A DNA stretch of 64,000 bases from Bufo bufo. Taxonomy: Eukaryota; Chordata; Amphibia; Anura; Bufonidae. The first letter of the stretch is position 1. Each line of letters begins with the position of its first letter. A program made the position numbers and the translations under genes. The notes under the pieces are model-generated. The model saw nothing but the letters and a program-made list of their open reading frames with translations, did not search any database and had not been told where the DNA came from. Location: the NCBI RefSeq assembly GCF_905171765.1, contig NC_053392.1, positions 444,940,837 to 445,004,836 of the forward strand, in the 5' to 3' direction. Shown in pieces: positions 10,781 through 20,850 of this stretch.

Positions 10781-11140
10781 CCTTCACCAAAATTAAAATT
10801 TTCTCTAAAATTGAATTCTTCTCTTTGCCATCAGTTGTACTTTTGGCAGGTGTCTGTAGTGTCGTAGTTCAGCACCAGCTTCAACAAAATTTAATCCTTC
10901 TCTAAAATGTACGGAAAATCCTTTTCTCTGACATGAGATGGATTTTTGTCCAGGTGGCCGACTGGCCGTAGTTATGCAATTCCGCGCCTTCATCAAAATT
11001 TTATTCTTCTCTAAAATTGCATATTTCTCTATGCCTTCAGTCGGATTTTTGGCCAGGTGTCTATGGTGGTGCAGTTCAGCGTCTTCAACAAAGTTCTTCT
11101 CTATGCCATCAGAAAGAATTTTTGCCAGGTGTCCAATTTT
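10780..11140. repeat. Diverged tandem repeat, unit roughly 90-100 bp, about four copies
   Basis: The block (ttcatcaaaatttt)-(attcttctctaaaattg)-(ctctatgccttcagt)-(ggatttttggccaggtgtctatgg)-(gtgcagttcagc) recurs with substitutions and gaps near 10780, 10880, 10985 and 11085. It sits inside the presumed old hAT element, in the same relative place where other hAT copies in this window carry minisatellites. Confidence 0.6.
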
Positions 11141-11189
11141 CCAAAAGGTTTAAATTGTCTCTTATGTGGCCTTTCCCCAGCACATACCA

Positions 11190-11345
11190 TGTTCTATGAT
11201 CTTATGGAATCTTGGGCAGGCAGGTTGGAAAAAAAAATTGAACTGACCCAGTTTGATCTGGCCGTACAGACTTATCCAGCCTCCAGTGTCATTTCAGAAA
11301 GAGGTTTTAGCGCAGCACGTAGCGTCAAAGAAACTTTTTGGTGGA
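11190..11345 (+). pseudogene. hAT transposase dimerisation-region remnant
   Basis: The frame near 11200-11340 encodes LMESWAGRL, a spacer, then YPASSVISERGFSAARSV. Compare the SVLSERVFSTAGG motif in the copy at 1-934: the S-ER-FSAA core is the C-terminal hAT signature. The surrounding frame is broken and low-complexity, so this is only a remnant. Confidence 0.6.
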
Positions 11346-11533
11346 TATTTATTGTCAGTCCCATCATGCCACTGCTGCTGTCTCCCTGCCTACCATCACA
11401 TTCCATACTGTATGGATGCTGCCACTACCACCTCAGCTTCTACTCCCCCTACTGACATTACCATTACCCCTACAAAGCTCCCACCATTACTACTACTACC
11501 ACAACACAGTCACGCACATATCCTACTGCCTTA

Positions 11534-11895
11534 GGCTACTTTCACACTAGCGTTTTGGCTTTCCGTTTGAGAGATCCGTTCAGGGCTCTCAAAAGCGGTC
11601 CAAAACGGATCAGTTTTGCCCTAATGCATTCTGAATGGAAAAGGATCTGCTCAGAATGCATCAGTTTGCCTCCATTCAGTCACCATTACGCTCTGGAGGT
11701 GGACACCAAAACGCTGCATGCAGCATTTTGCTGTCCACCAGACGAAGCGGAGCCAAATGGATCTGTCCTGGCACACAATGTAAGTCAATGGGGATGGATC
11801 CCTTTTCTCTGACACAATCTGGCACAATAGAAAACGTATCCGTCCCCCATTGACTTTCAATGGAGTTCAAGATGGATCCGTCATAGCTATAGAAG
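11534..11895. mobile_element. PIF/Harbinger-like MITE, one intact end (GGCTACTTTCACAC family)
   Basis: TTA (11531-11533) is followed by GGCTACTTTCACACTAGCG, the same end as elements at 21848, 55961 and 60755. Internal sequence contains repeated gatccgt motifs in both orientations around matching inverted stretches. The expected right end ...GTGTGAAAGTAGCC is absent; the element fades near 11895. The 3-bp TWA target of complete relatives suggests the PIF/Harbinger type, but there is no transposase to prove it. Confidence 0.65.
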
Positions 11896-12364
11896 ACATA
11901 ATACAAACTTTTTTTGGCCTTATATACTATGTTATATACTACGGTATGTTACATGTAGCAGTGTAGTTGTGCCCTATGTGTCGTGCGACTTATTGTCGCA
12001 CGACACATGTCGTTGTGTAGCCCTATCCTAAAGCTGACCTACAGCAGTGAAGAAAAATGGCTGGGTTGTTATGGAAACCTGGAGTAAAACTATGTGTATG
12101 TGGAGACTAAGGGCCTGCGAGCTTCTATTGGCTGATAAGGCACATGTGACCGTGTGTATGGCAGTTAGGATATGAAGAGAAAGACTTGCAGGCTTGTATT
12201 GGCTAATGCAGGTCATTTTTTGGGAATATCTGAGGAACGGTACGTCTTAGAGAGCTGTGACCCCCATAAGATTTATTTCCAGGTAGCAAGGGATGTGTAT
12301 ACCAAGTTTCATTGAAATCGATGGTTGCGTTTTTGAGTGATCGCGGAACATACATACATACATA
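11896..12364 (+). other. Repeat-derived DNA with a perfect 13-bp stem hairpin and LINE-like tail
   Basis: TGTGTCGTGCGAC (11977-11989), loop ttatt, GTCGCACGACACA (11995-12007) forms a perfect hairpin. The right part (about 12240-12364) carries a conserved-looking block, ccaagtttcattgaaatcg then gtttttgagtgatcgcgg, and ends in a short (CATA)n. That layout resembles the 3' tail of a non-LTR retrotransposon. The DD37E element is inserted in the (CATA)n at a TA. No coding sequence was found. Confidence 0.45.
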
Positions 12365-13927
12365 CAGGGAGTGCAGAATTATTAGGAAAGTTGTATTTTT
12401 GAGGATTAATTTTATTATTGAACAACAACCATGTTCTCAATGAACCCAAAAAACTCATTAATATCAAAGCTGAATATTTTTGGAAGTAGTTTTTAGTTTG
12501 TTTTTAGTTTTAGCTATTTTAGGGGGATATCTGTGTGTGCAGGTGACTATTACTGTGCATAATTATTAGGCAACTTAACAAAAAACAAATATATACCCAT
12601 TTCAATTATTTATTTTTACCAGTGAAACCAATATAACATCTCAACATTCACAAATATACATTTCTGACATTCAAAAACAAAACAAAAACAAATCAGTGAC
12701 CAATATAGCCACCTTTCTTTGCAAGGACACTCAAAAGCCTGCCATCCATGGATTCTGTCAGTGTTTTGATCTGTTCACCATCAACATTGCGTGCAGCAGC
12801 AACCACAGCCTCCCAGACACTGTTCAGAGAGGTGTACTGTTTTCCCTCCTTGTAAATCTCACATTTGATGATGGACCACAAGTTCTCAATGGGGTTCAGA
12901 TCAGGTGAACAAGGAGGCCATGTCATTAGATTTTCTTCTTTTATACCCTTTCTTGCCAGCCACGCTGTGGAGTACTTGGACGCGTGTGATGGAACATTGT
13001 CCTGCATGAAAATCATGTTTTTCTTGAAGGATGCAGACTTCTTCCTGTACCACTGCTTGAAGAAGGTGTCTTCCAGAAACTGGCAGTAGGACTGGGAGTT
13101 GAGCTTGACTCCATCCTCAACCCGAAAAGGCCCCAAAAGCTCATCTTTGATGATACCAGCCCAAACCAGTACTCCACCTCCACCTTGCTGGCGTCTGAGT
13201 CGGACTGGAGCTCTCTGCCCTTTACCAATCCAGCCACGGGCCCATCCATCTGGCCCATCAAGACTCACTCTCATTTCATCAGTCCATAAAACCTTAGAAA
13301 AATCAGTCTTGAGATATTTCTTGGCGCAGTCTTGACGTTTCAGCTTGTGTGTCTTGTTCAGTGGTGGTCGTCTTTCAGCCTTTCTTACCTTGGCCATGTC
13401 TCTGAGTATTGCACACCTTGTGCTTTTGGGCACTCCAGTGATGTTGCAGCTCTGAAATATGGCCAAACTGGTGGCAAGTGGCATCTTGGCAGCTGCACGC
13501 TTGACTTTTCTCAGTTCATGGGCAGTTATTTTGCGCCTTGGTTTTTCCACACGCTTCTTGCGACCCTGTTGACTATTTTGAATGAAACGCTTGATTGTTC
13601 GATGATCACGCTTCAGAAGCTTTGCAATTTTAAGAGTGCTGCATCCCTCTGCAAGATATCTCACTATTTTTGACTTTTCTGAGCCTGTCAAGTCCTTCTT
13701 TTGACCCATTTTGCCAAAGGAAAGGAAGTTGCCTAATAATTATGCACACCTAATATAGGGTGTTGATGTCATTAGACCACACCCCTTCTCATTACAGAGA
13801 TGCACATCACCTAATATGCTTAATTGGTAGTAGGCTTTCGAGCCTATACAGCTTGGAGTAAGACAACATACATAAAGAGGATGATGTGGTCAAAATACTC
13901 ATTTGCCTAATAATTCTGCACGCAGTG
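12365..13927 (-). mobile_element. Tc1-like (DD37E) transposon, copy 1, complete
   Basis: TA (12363-12364) and TA (13928-13929) flank ends CAGGGAGTGCAGAATTATTAGG and, on the other strand, CACTGCGTGCAGAATTATTAGG. Each end also carries an inner copy of the motif, gcataattattaggcaac (about 12557-12575, and inverted at about 13732-13750). This gives an IR/DR arrangement as in Sleeping Beauty-type elements. Length is 1563 bp with one gene. A second copy lies at 32211-33766 in opposite orientation. Inserted in a (CATA)n tract. Confidence 0.95.
12693..13709 (-). CDS. Tc1/mariner transposase, DD37E type, intact
   Basis: This enzyme would bind the terminal repeats of its element and move it by cut-and-paste into TA sites in the nucleus. 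The 338-aa frame is uninterrupted, the usual Tc1 length. Residues 10-45 form the first helix-turn-helix (EKSKIVRYLAEGCSTLKIAK), followed by a basic NLS-like RKKRVEKPRRK (50-60) and a second DNA-binding part (61-115). The catalytic residues are D144 (LWTDEM), D237 (FMQDN) and E275 (LNPIENLW). The last two are separated by 37 residues, not the 34 of classical Tc1. The ATG at 13709 is preceded by the 5' terminal region and matches the start of copy 2. Five substitutions and one frameshift separate it from copy 2; Cys128 and Val239 here look like private changes. Confidence 0.95.
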   Translation of the reverse strand: MGQKKDLTGSEKSKIVRYLAEGCSTLKIAKLLKRDHRTIKRFIQNSQQGRKKRVEKPRRKITAHELRKVKRAAAKMPLATSLAIFQSCNITGVPKSTRCAILRDMAKVRKAERRPPLNKTHKLKRQDCAKKYLKTDFSKVLWTDEMRVSLDGPDGWARGWIGKGQRAPVRLRRQQGGGGVLVWAGIIKDELLGPFRVEDGVKLNSQSYCQFLEDTFFKQWYRKKSASFKKNMIFMQDNVPSHASKYSTAWLARKGIKEENLMTWPPCSPDLNPIENLWSIIKCEIYKEGKQYTSLNSVWEAVVAAARNVDGEQIKTLTESMDGRLLSVLAKKGGYIGH

Positions 13928-13929
13928 TA

Positions 13930-14827
13930 CAAAGAGTTTTCTTTATTTTCATGACTATGAAAATTGTAGATTCACACTGAAGGCATCAAAACTATGAATT
14001 AACACATGTGGAATTATATACATAACAAACAAGTGTGAAACAACTGAAAATATGTCATATTCTAGGTTCTTCAAAGTAGCCACCTTTTGCTTTGATTACT
14101 GCTTTGCACACTCTTGGCATTCTCTTGATGAGCTTCAAGAGGTAGTCCCCTGAAATGGTCTTCCAACAGTCTTGAAGGAGTTCCCAAAGATGCTTAGCAC
14201 TTGTTGGCCCTTTTGCCTTCACTCTGCGGTCCAGCTCACCCCAAACCATCTTGAATGGGTTCAGGTCCGGTGACTGTGGAGGCCAGGTCATCTGGCGCAG
14301 CACCCCATCACTCTCCTTCATGGTCAAATAGCCCTTACTTTCAAAGTTTTCCCAATTTTTCTTAAAGTAATGATGGCCACTCGTTTTTCTTTACTTAGCT
14401 GCTTTTTCTTGCCATAATACCAATTCTAACAGTCTATTCAGTAGGACTATCAGCTGTGTATCCACCTGACTTCTCCTCAACGCAACTGATGGTCCCAACC
14501 CCATTTATAAGGAAAGAAATCCCACTTATTAAACCTGACAGGGCACACCTGTGAAGTGAAAACCATTTCAGGGGACTACCTCTTGAAGCTCATCAAGAGA
14601 ATGCCAAGAGTGTGCAAAGCAGTAATCAAAGCAAAAGGTGGCTACTTTGAAGAACCTAGAATATGACATATTTTCATTTGTTTCACACTTGTTTGTTATG
14701 TATATAATTCCACATGTGTTAATTCATAGTTTTGATGCCTTCAGTGTGAATCTACAATTTTCATAGTCATGAAAATAAAGAAAACTCTTTGAATGAGAAG
14801 GTGTGTCCAAACTTTTGGTCTGTACTG
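13930..14827 (-). mobile_element. Tc1-like deletion derivative with long inverted ends
   Basis: The right end is ...TTGGTCTGTACTG followed by TA (14828-14829). The left end lacks about 40 terminal bases and starts at AAAGAGTTTTC, abutting copy 1 of DD37E. The two ends are inverted copies of about 180-250 bp, each carrying the transposase C-terminal codons. The inner part keeps the transposase start. It is non-autonomous. Confidence 0.8.
14055..14415 (-). pseudogene. Tc1-like transposase, internally deleted
   Basis: On the minus strand the reading starts at ATG 14415 with MARKKQLSKEKRVAI, then jumps by internal deletion (and a frame change near 14330) to GVLRQMTWPPQSPDLNP and runs to the C-terminal AVIKAKGGYFEEPRI with a stop at 14055. 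The block that should read PDLNPIE reads PDLNPFK, so the third catalytic acid is Lys. The catalytic Asp residues are deleted. A plus-strand copy of the last 32 codons at 14565-14668 belongs to the inverted other end. Confidence 0.8.
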
Positions 14828-15255
14828 TATGTACTTCTTTACATATATAGATTTTGATATTGATGTCAATATCAGATTGGCTGGGTCCGACTTTGCTGCC
14901 TCCTCAAACAGCTGATTTTTTGGGGTGCTGGGAATTAGAGCCCTGCCATTCTGGTATTAACCCCTTAGCGCAGAACGCTGTACATGTACGGCGGAGGATG
15001 CATTGCCAGAATGCATTCCGCCGTACATGCACGGCGGGATGATCGGACGGGCACCAGAGCGGTGCGCGCCCGATCATAGCAGGGGTCCGGCAGTCCCTGG
15101 TAGCCGGGCCCCTGCTGTTTCCGCCAGCATCGCTGTTTACAGCGATGCCGGCTGATTAACCCCTTCTATGCAGCGGTCTGTGCTGACCGCGACATAGAAG
15201 TGGTTTGCGGCAGGTGAGTAATCGCATCGAGTCCCCGCGCTGCTGTGGCGGGGAC

Positions 15256-16129
15256 TAGTGATGTCCCGAACTATTCGCCGGCAAACAGTCCAATGCGAAC
15301 ATAGCTTGTTCGCGTTCGCCGCGGCGGGCGAACATATGCGATGTACGGTCCGCCCCTATACATCATCATTGAGCAAACTTTGACGCTGTACCTCACAGTC
15401 AGCACACACATTCCAGCCAATCAGCATACCCTCCCTCCCAGACCCTCCCACCTCCTATCAAAAAGCAAGGACAGCATCCATCTTAGATTCATTCTGAAGC
15501 TGCAGTGTCACAAATTTGACTAAGTTGTAATCGCAATGCGATTAATACAGGTTATATTAATCGCCTTGCGAATTCAACTTAGAGCTGGGTTCCTAATGGT
15601 TGTATTGCTAGAATATAACGAATATTGAGAATATAGTGCTATACTCGTTATATTTGCCAATTCTAGCAATACAACCATTAGGAACTCAGATCTAAGTTGT
15701 AATCGCAATGAGATTAATACAGGTTATATTAATCGCATTGCGAATTCAACTTAGAGCTGGGTTCCTAATGGTTGTATTGCTAGAATATAACGAAGATTGA
15801 GAATATAGTGCTATATTCGTTATATTCGTCAATTCTAGCAATTCAACCATTAGGAACTTAGCTCTAAGTTGAATTCACAATGCGATGAATGCAGGTTATA
15901 TTAATCGCATTGCGAATTCAACTCTGCGTCAACTACGTAATTTTCCATGGGAGTTTTGCCATGGATCCCCCTCCGGCATGCCACAGTCCAGATGTTAGTC
16001 CCCTTGAAACAACTTTTCCATCACTATTGAAGTCTATGGCGGTTCGCCCGGTTAGCCCGTTCGCGAACATTCGCGGAAGTTCGCATTCACCGTTCTCGAA
16101 CGGAAAATTTTATGTTCGCAACATCTTTA
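15256..16129. mobile_element. hAT-type MITE with perfect 8-bp TSD
   Basis: GCGGGGAC stands at 15248-15255 and again at 16130-16137. Between them the ends are TAGTGATGTCCCGAAC and, reversed, TAAAGATGTTGCGAAC, so the terminal repeats match in about 13 of 16 positions. The 8-bp duplication and the TAGTG/TAAAG ends fit hAT. Internal sequence has the gttcgc/gcgaac motifs shared with other frog-type hAT ends here and a 172-bp palindromic tandem array. No transposase is present. Confidence 0.9.
15521..15921. repeat. 172-bp tandem repeat of palindromic units inside the hAT MITE
   Basis: taagttgtaatcgcaatg begins at 15521 and 15693, and a partial third copy (taagttgaattcacaatg) at 15865. Within each unit ctgggttcctaatggttgtattg and its inverse caatacaaccattaggaac face each other across agaatataacgaa...cgttatatt. 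Each unit can therefore fold into a long hairpin. Confidence 0.9.
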
Positions 16130-16589
16130 GCGGGGACCCGATGCGTGACAAGGCAGCCAGATGCAGTGCAGAGGCTGCCCAATGCCCTGCACGGCATCAG
16201 GAACTGCCTTCTACGGGGGCCGAGGAGATTAAGCCTCAGGCTGGGTCTCCTAGGCAACCTGTTAGTGTCATACACTAACAGGCAATGCATTATAATACAA
16301 ATGTATTGTAATGCATTGCAGAGGGGATCAGACCCCCAAAAGAGTGGGACAGAAATAAAGTTTAAAAAAAAAATGTAAAAAAAAGTGTTTTGAATAAAAA
16401 AAAAAGTTTCAAGTTAAAAAATAAATAATCACGCCCCATTCCCCTGATTTTCTAATAAAAAATTGAAAAAATATGAAAAACCGCACCTATTAGGTATCGC
16501 CACATCCGTAACGAACAGCTCTATAAATATATCACATGATCCACCCCATCCGATAGACACCATAAAAAATTACAAATAAAAACTGTGTA

Positions 16590-17475
16590 AAAAAAAGCAA
16601 TTTTTGTCAACTTTCATCACTAAAAGTGCAACACCAAGCGATCAAAAAGGCATATGCCCCCAAAAATAGTACCAATCTAGCCATCACCTCATCCCGCAAA
16701 AAATTAGCCACTACATAGGACAATTTTTTTGTCACCTTAGATCACAAAAAGTGTAAAAACAAGCGATCAAAAAGTCATACGCACCCCAAAATAGTGCCAA
16801 TCAAACCGTCATCTCATCCCGCAAAAATCGTACCCTACCCAAGATAATTGCCAAAAAACTGAAAAAACTATGGCTCTCAGACTATGGAGACACTTAAACA
16901 TAATTTTTTTTGTTTCACAAATTAAATCATTGTGTAAAACTTACATAAATTTTAAAAAAGTATATATATTGGGTATCGCCGCGTCCTTATTAACCTGTTC
17001 TATAAAAAACGGTGTAAAGAAAAACTTTTTTGTCACGTTACAAAAAGTGTAATAGCAAGCGAACAAAAAGTCGTACGCACCCCAAAATAGTGCCAATCAA
17101 ACCGTCATCTCATCCCGAAAAAAATGAGCCCCTACAAAAGACAGTCGCGCAAAAAAATAAATAAAACTATGGCTTTCAGAATGTGGAGACAATAAAGAAT
17201 CTTTTTTTTTTAAATGCTTTGTTATGTAAAACTGAACAAACAACCCCAAAAAGTAGTCATAGTTGGTATTGTCGCGTCCGTGACAACCTGCTCTATAAAA
17301 ATACCACATGATCTAACCTGTCAGATGAATGTTGTAAATAACAAAAAATAAAAACGGTGCCAAAACAGCTATTTCTTGTTACCTTGCCTCACAAAAAGTG
17401 TAATATAGAGCAACCAAAAATCATATGTACCCTAAAATAGTACCAACAAAACTGCCACCCTATCCCGTAGTTTCT
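16590..17475. repeat. Internal degenerate repeats of the TTAA element
   Basis: The phrase gtaccaatc/gtgccaatcaaaccgtcatctcatcccg recurs near 16669, 16793, 17091 and 17440, each time preceded by acaaaaagtgtaa..agcgatcaaaaagtc. It appears to be an old internal tandem expansion. Nothing is coded. Confidence 0.7.
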
Positions 17476-18300
17476 AAAATGGGGTCACTTTTTTGGAGTT
17501 TCTACTCTAGGGGTGCATCAGGGGGGCTTCAAATGGGACATGGTGTCAAAAAACCAGTCCAGCAAAATCTGCCTTCCAAAAACCATATGGCATTCCTTTC
17601 CTTCTGCGCCCTGCCGTGTGCCCGTACAGCAGTTTACGACCACATATGGGGCGTTTCTGTAAACTACAGAATCAGAGCCATAAATATTGAGTTTTGTTTG
17701 GCTGTTAACCCGTGCTTTGTAACTGGAAAAAAATTATTAAAATGGAAAATCTGGCAAAAAAGTTAATTTTTTTAAATTTTATCTCTATATTCCATTAATT
17801 CTTGTGGAACACATAAAGGGTTAACAAAGTTTGTAAAACCAGTTTTGAATACCTTGAGGGGTGTAATTTCTTAGATGGGGTCACTTTTATGGAGTTTCTA
17901 CTCTAGGGGTGCATCAGGGCGGCTTCAAATGGGACATGGTGTAAATAAACCCGTCCAGCAAAATCTGCCTTCCAAAAACCACACAGCGCACCTTTCCCTC
18001 TACGCCCTACCGTGTGCCCGTACAGTAGTTTACGGACACATATGGGGTGTTTCTGCAAACTACAGAATCAGTGCAATAAATATAGAGTTTTGTTTGGCTG
18101 TTAACCCTTGCTTTGTTACTGGAAAAAATGGATTAATTAGAAAATTTGGCAAAAAATTGAAATTCTCAAATTTCATCTCCATTTGCCAATAATGCTTGTG
18201 GAACACCTAAAGGGTTAACAAAGTTTGTAAAACCAGTTTTGACTACCTTGAGGGGTGTAGTTTCTAGAATGGGGTCATTTTTTGGGTGGTTTCTATTATG
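17470..18300. repeat. Second internal repeat of the TTAA element, about 405-bp unit
   Basis: tttctaaaatggggtcac...tctaggggtgcatcagg...cttcaaatgggacatggtgt at 17470 recurs at about 17870 and, partly, at 18257. Open frames of about 105-113 codons in each copy are parallel only because the DNA is repeated; they show no protein motif. A relative of this block is at 21490-21600. Confidence 0.75.
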
Positions 18301-18773
18301 TAAGCCTCACAAAGTGACTTCAGACCTGAACTGGTTCTTAAAAAGTGGGTTTTTGAAAATTTCGGAAACATTTCAAGATTTGCTTCTAAACTTCTAAGCC
18401 TTGTAACGTCCCCAAAAAATAATCATTCCCAAAATGATCCAAACATAAAGTAGACATATGGGGAATGTAAAGTAATAACTATTTTTGGCGGTATTACTAT
18501 GTATTATAGAAGTAGAGAATTTGAAACTTGGAAATTTTCAAATTTTTCCAAATTTTTGGCAAATTTAGTATTTTTTTATAAATAAAAATGATTTATTTTT
18601 ACTCCATTTTACCATTGTCATGATGTACAATATGTGACGAAAAAACAATCTCATAATGGCCTGGATAAGTAAAAGCATTTGAAAGTTATTCACACATAAA
18701 GTGACACTGGTCAGATTTGCAAAAAATGGCCTGGTCCTTAAGGTGAAAATGAGCCCGGTCCTTAAGGAGTTAA

Positions 18774-19440
18774 AGACCTATTCCAAGTATCCCAATATTA
18801 AAAAACACACATACTTGCAGTTACCCCACTCTTGCAACATTTGTCCAGGCATGTTTAATACTTTTGTCTGGATACCTTTCCTTAGATTTAGCAAAAATGC
18901 TTAAAAAACATACACTATGAAAAAAAAAATGCCACAATAAAGTATGTGTGAAGGAAGCATTTTTCTGCAAGTCTAATTGTATCGAGCTTCCAAACTTGAG
19001 CTTTAAACACTGGTGGTTACATTTATTTTGGGACCTAAGTTATACAGTATCATTGAGATAAACCACAATACATTTTCCAATAAATTCTCTGAAAATTTAA
19101 TTAACCAGGTTCTGAAACACAGCCAGGGCACTACTCAAACCAAAAGTAATTACTCAATATTCAAAATGGACCTCTGGAATGTTAAATGCAGTTTTCCATT
19201 CTTCTCCTTCTTTAATTTTGACTAAATTATATTCACCCTGGAGGTGTGTTTGCAGAACCACTGTGCTCCCAGAACCTGGTTAAATACAGTGAGGATGCCG
19301 GCAGCCAGCAAGTGTCCTTCCCTCATTGCGGCTTTGCTGAATACTGAACGGGACGGCGCAGGCGCGGGATTTCCCCAGCAGACTGGGCTGTCAGTAGGAG
19401 ACCAATGCTGGCCTGGCCTTGTCAATCAGGAGTAGAAGGG
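18774..19440. other. No recognised feature
   Basis: AT-rich to 19230, then moderately GC-rich to 19440. I see no motif-bearing frame, tandem repeat or terminal repeat. Confidence 0.45.
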
Positions 19441-19641
19441 CGTGATATGAGGTGGGATAACGGAGCCTCTAGGAGCAGGAACAACACCACCCCCCTCTGC
19501 TCCTAGAGGCTAATTTGCATATAATAAAAGTGATAATTGCATAAAAACGGGGGCGCACTGAAAAAATAAGAATAGCAAAGTTAAATTGATATTTATAATG
19601 TCAGCCTGTTTAATAGCAAAAATTATGGTGACAGAAACCCC
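19441..19641. mobile_element. Right end of another TTAA-type MITE
   Basis: The end ...GGTGACAGAAACCCC precedes TTAA (19642-19645). Inside is a hairpin, gcctctaggagcagg / ctctgctcctagaggc (about 19466-19510). The left end, expected as AGGGGTTTCTGTCACC after TTAA, is not visible. Confidence 0.45.
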
Positions 19642-19649
19642 TTAAAGGC

Positions 19650-20850
19650 AGAAGATATTGTTCTTTCACTGTAATTCAAATCCCTGTAATCAATGAAAGG
19701 ACTTAACCGTCCATCTTTCTTACTCACAAAGAAAAACCCTGCATAAGTTCCTCCTCTGTAACTGAAGCTCTAGAAGGAGTTGCGCACTGGTCCAGATTGC
19801 CACTTGAGAGAGGTTTAGATGATTGTTCTCTCTTTTGTTCCATTAACCATCTATATAACCATATAGCTAGAATTATAGTCACATCAAGAGGGTCAGGTAC
19901 AGCATAATTCAACAGCATATCCTTCAGGTGGTCAGAGAGACCCTGGAACTGAGAGCTTAAAGGGGTATTCCCTTCACAATGATCACTGTTAAATCTGTTA
20001 ATGATTTGACAGTGATCATTTTTGTAAATACATTTAATTACCCAATTCCCACCCTTTTTGAGAAAATAAGTCCCCTCTTACCTGATCGTTGTCTTTCGTC
20101 TCCCCTGGTTGAGGCCACCTCTCCTGTCGAATCCCGCCGGGCCGCGCTTGCGCAGAAGACTGAAGATTTTCTCCCTACCGGGCCACGCAGTGTCCTGAAC
20201 GCGTACTCCGCCGCGCATGCGCCATGATGACTTCTTCCTGGCCAGTATAGTACAGAGCCGCAAACGCGCACGCCGGCTCTGTACTATACAGGCGATGAAT
20301 AAGTCACCATGGCGCGTGCGCGTTCAGGACATTGCGCGGCCCGGCCGGGAGAAAATCTTCAGTCTTCTGCGCAAGCGCGGCCCGGGTGGGAGAAGAATCC
20401 AGGAAGTGAACGTCACACTCAACGAAGGTAAGTATGAAAAGTGAAGATGGGAATACCCCTTTAAGACTGGGTCATTCAATTTTGTCGCCACACACAATTT
20501 GCTGAAATCTGCACAATATACCTCTACCAGTCTGAGCCTGTGCTAGAGATATATTAACTTGGACTCGGATAACTTGGATAATGTCCACTCCTGCGGGTCC
20601 CCCTGCAATAGGAATACAATTATACTCACTTTTTGCTGTTCTGTGCCTGATGAGTGGGACCTCAGGCTACAATACAATTTACAACTCTCCCAAAAGGATA
20701 TAAGTAGTTTCCTAACGTCTATAGTTTTATCTGAGGTTGCAGAGAGGGAGCAGTTGCCTGTGGAACTGCCTGAACTTCCTCCTGCTACGGAACCCTAGCT
20801 GTTAAATCCTGGACCAGCTGAGTGAGGCCTTGCATTAACTAATGCTTGCA
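19650..20850 (-). pseudogene. Ty3/gypsy gag fused to RT by deletion, decayed
   Basis: On the minus strand from about 20850: a Gln-rich start, then RESCKLY and TEQQKVSIIVFLLQGDPQEW-like capsid blocks, broken by stops. After the TTAA foldback come FQGLSDHLKD and a capsid C-terminal LMEQKREQSS block (19724-19930). Directly after an EEE-x-MQ motif, which normally precedes the zinc knuckle, RT sequence follows: GFFFVSKKDGRLSPFIDYRDLN (about 19660-19740). The knuckle, protease and RT start are thus deleted. The intact layout is seen in the gypsy at 45292-50607. Confidence 0.65.
19961..20460. mobile_element. TTAA-flanked foldback MITE (AGGGGTATTCCC ends)
   Basis: TTAA at 19957-19960 and 20461-20464 flank AGGGGTATTCCC and its inverse GGGAATACCCCT. 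The arms are long inverted repeats rich in CpG (gcgcttgcgcagaagactgaag and its reverse), with a centre near 20265. The length is exactly 500 bp. It splits a decayed gypsy gag, so it is the younger of the two. Confidence 0.85.

Larger units (their letters stand above)
14961..18769. mobile_element. TTAA-flanked non-autonomous DNA transposon, interrupted
   Basis: TTAA at 14957-14960 and 18770-18773 flank ends CCCCTTAGCG and (inverted) CTCCTTAAGGACCGG. The TTAA target duplication is that of piggyBac and Kolobok elements; without transposase the superfamily is open. The left third is GC-rich with hairpin-forming tgtacggcgg / ccgccgtaca. The rest (16340-18769) is AT-rich with internal repeats and no gene. 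A hAT MITE splits it at 15256-16129; without it the element is about 2.9 kb. Confidence 0.8.

Noticed and set aside
12865..13673. Plus-strand frames within the DD37E element (up to 113 codons), and their mirror images in copy 2
   Set aside because: Antisense shadows of the transposase; they recur in both copies only because the DNA does.
20559..20798. 79-codon plus-strand frame
   Set aside because: It is antisense to the gypsy gag remnant on the minus strand, whose capsid motifs are recognisable.
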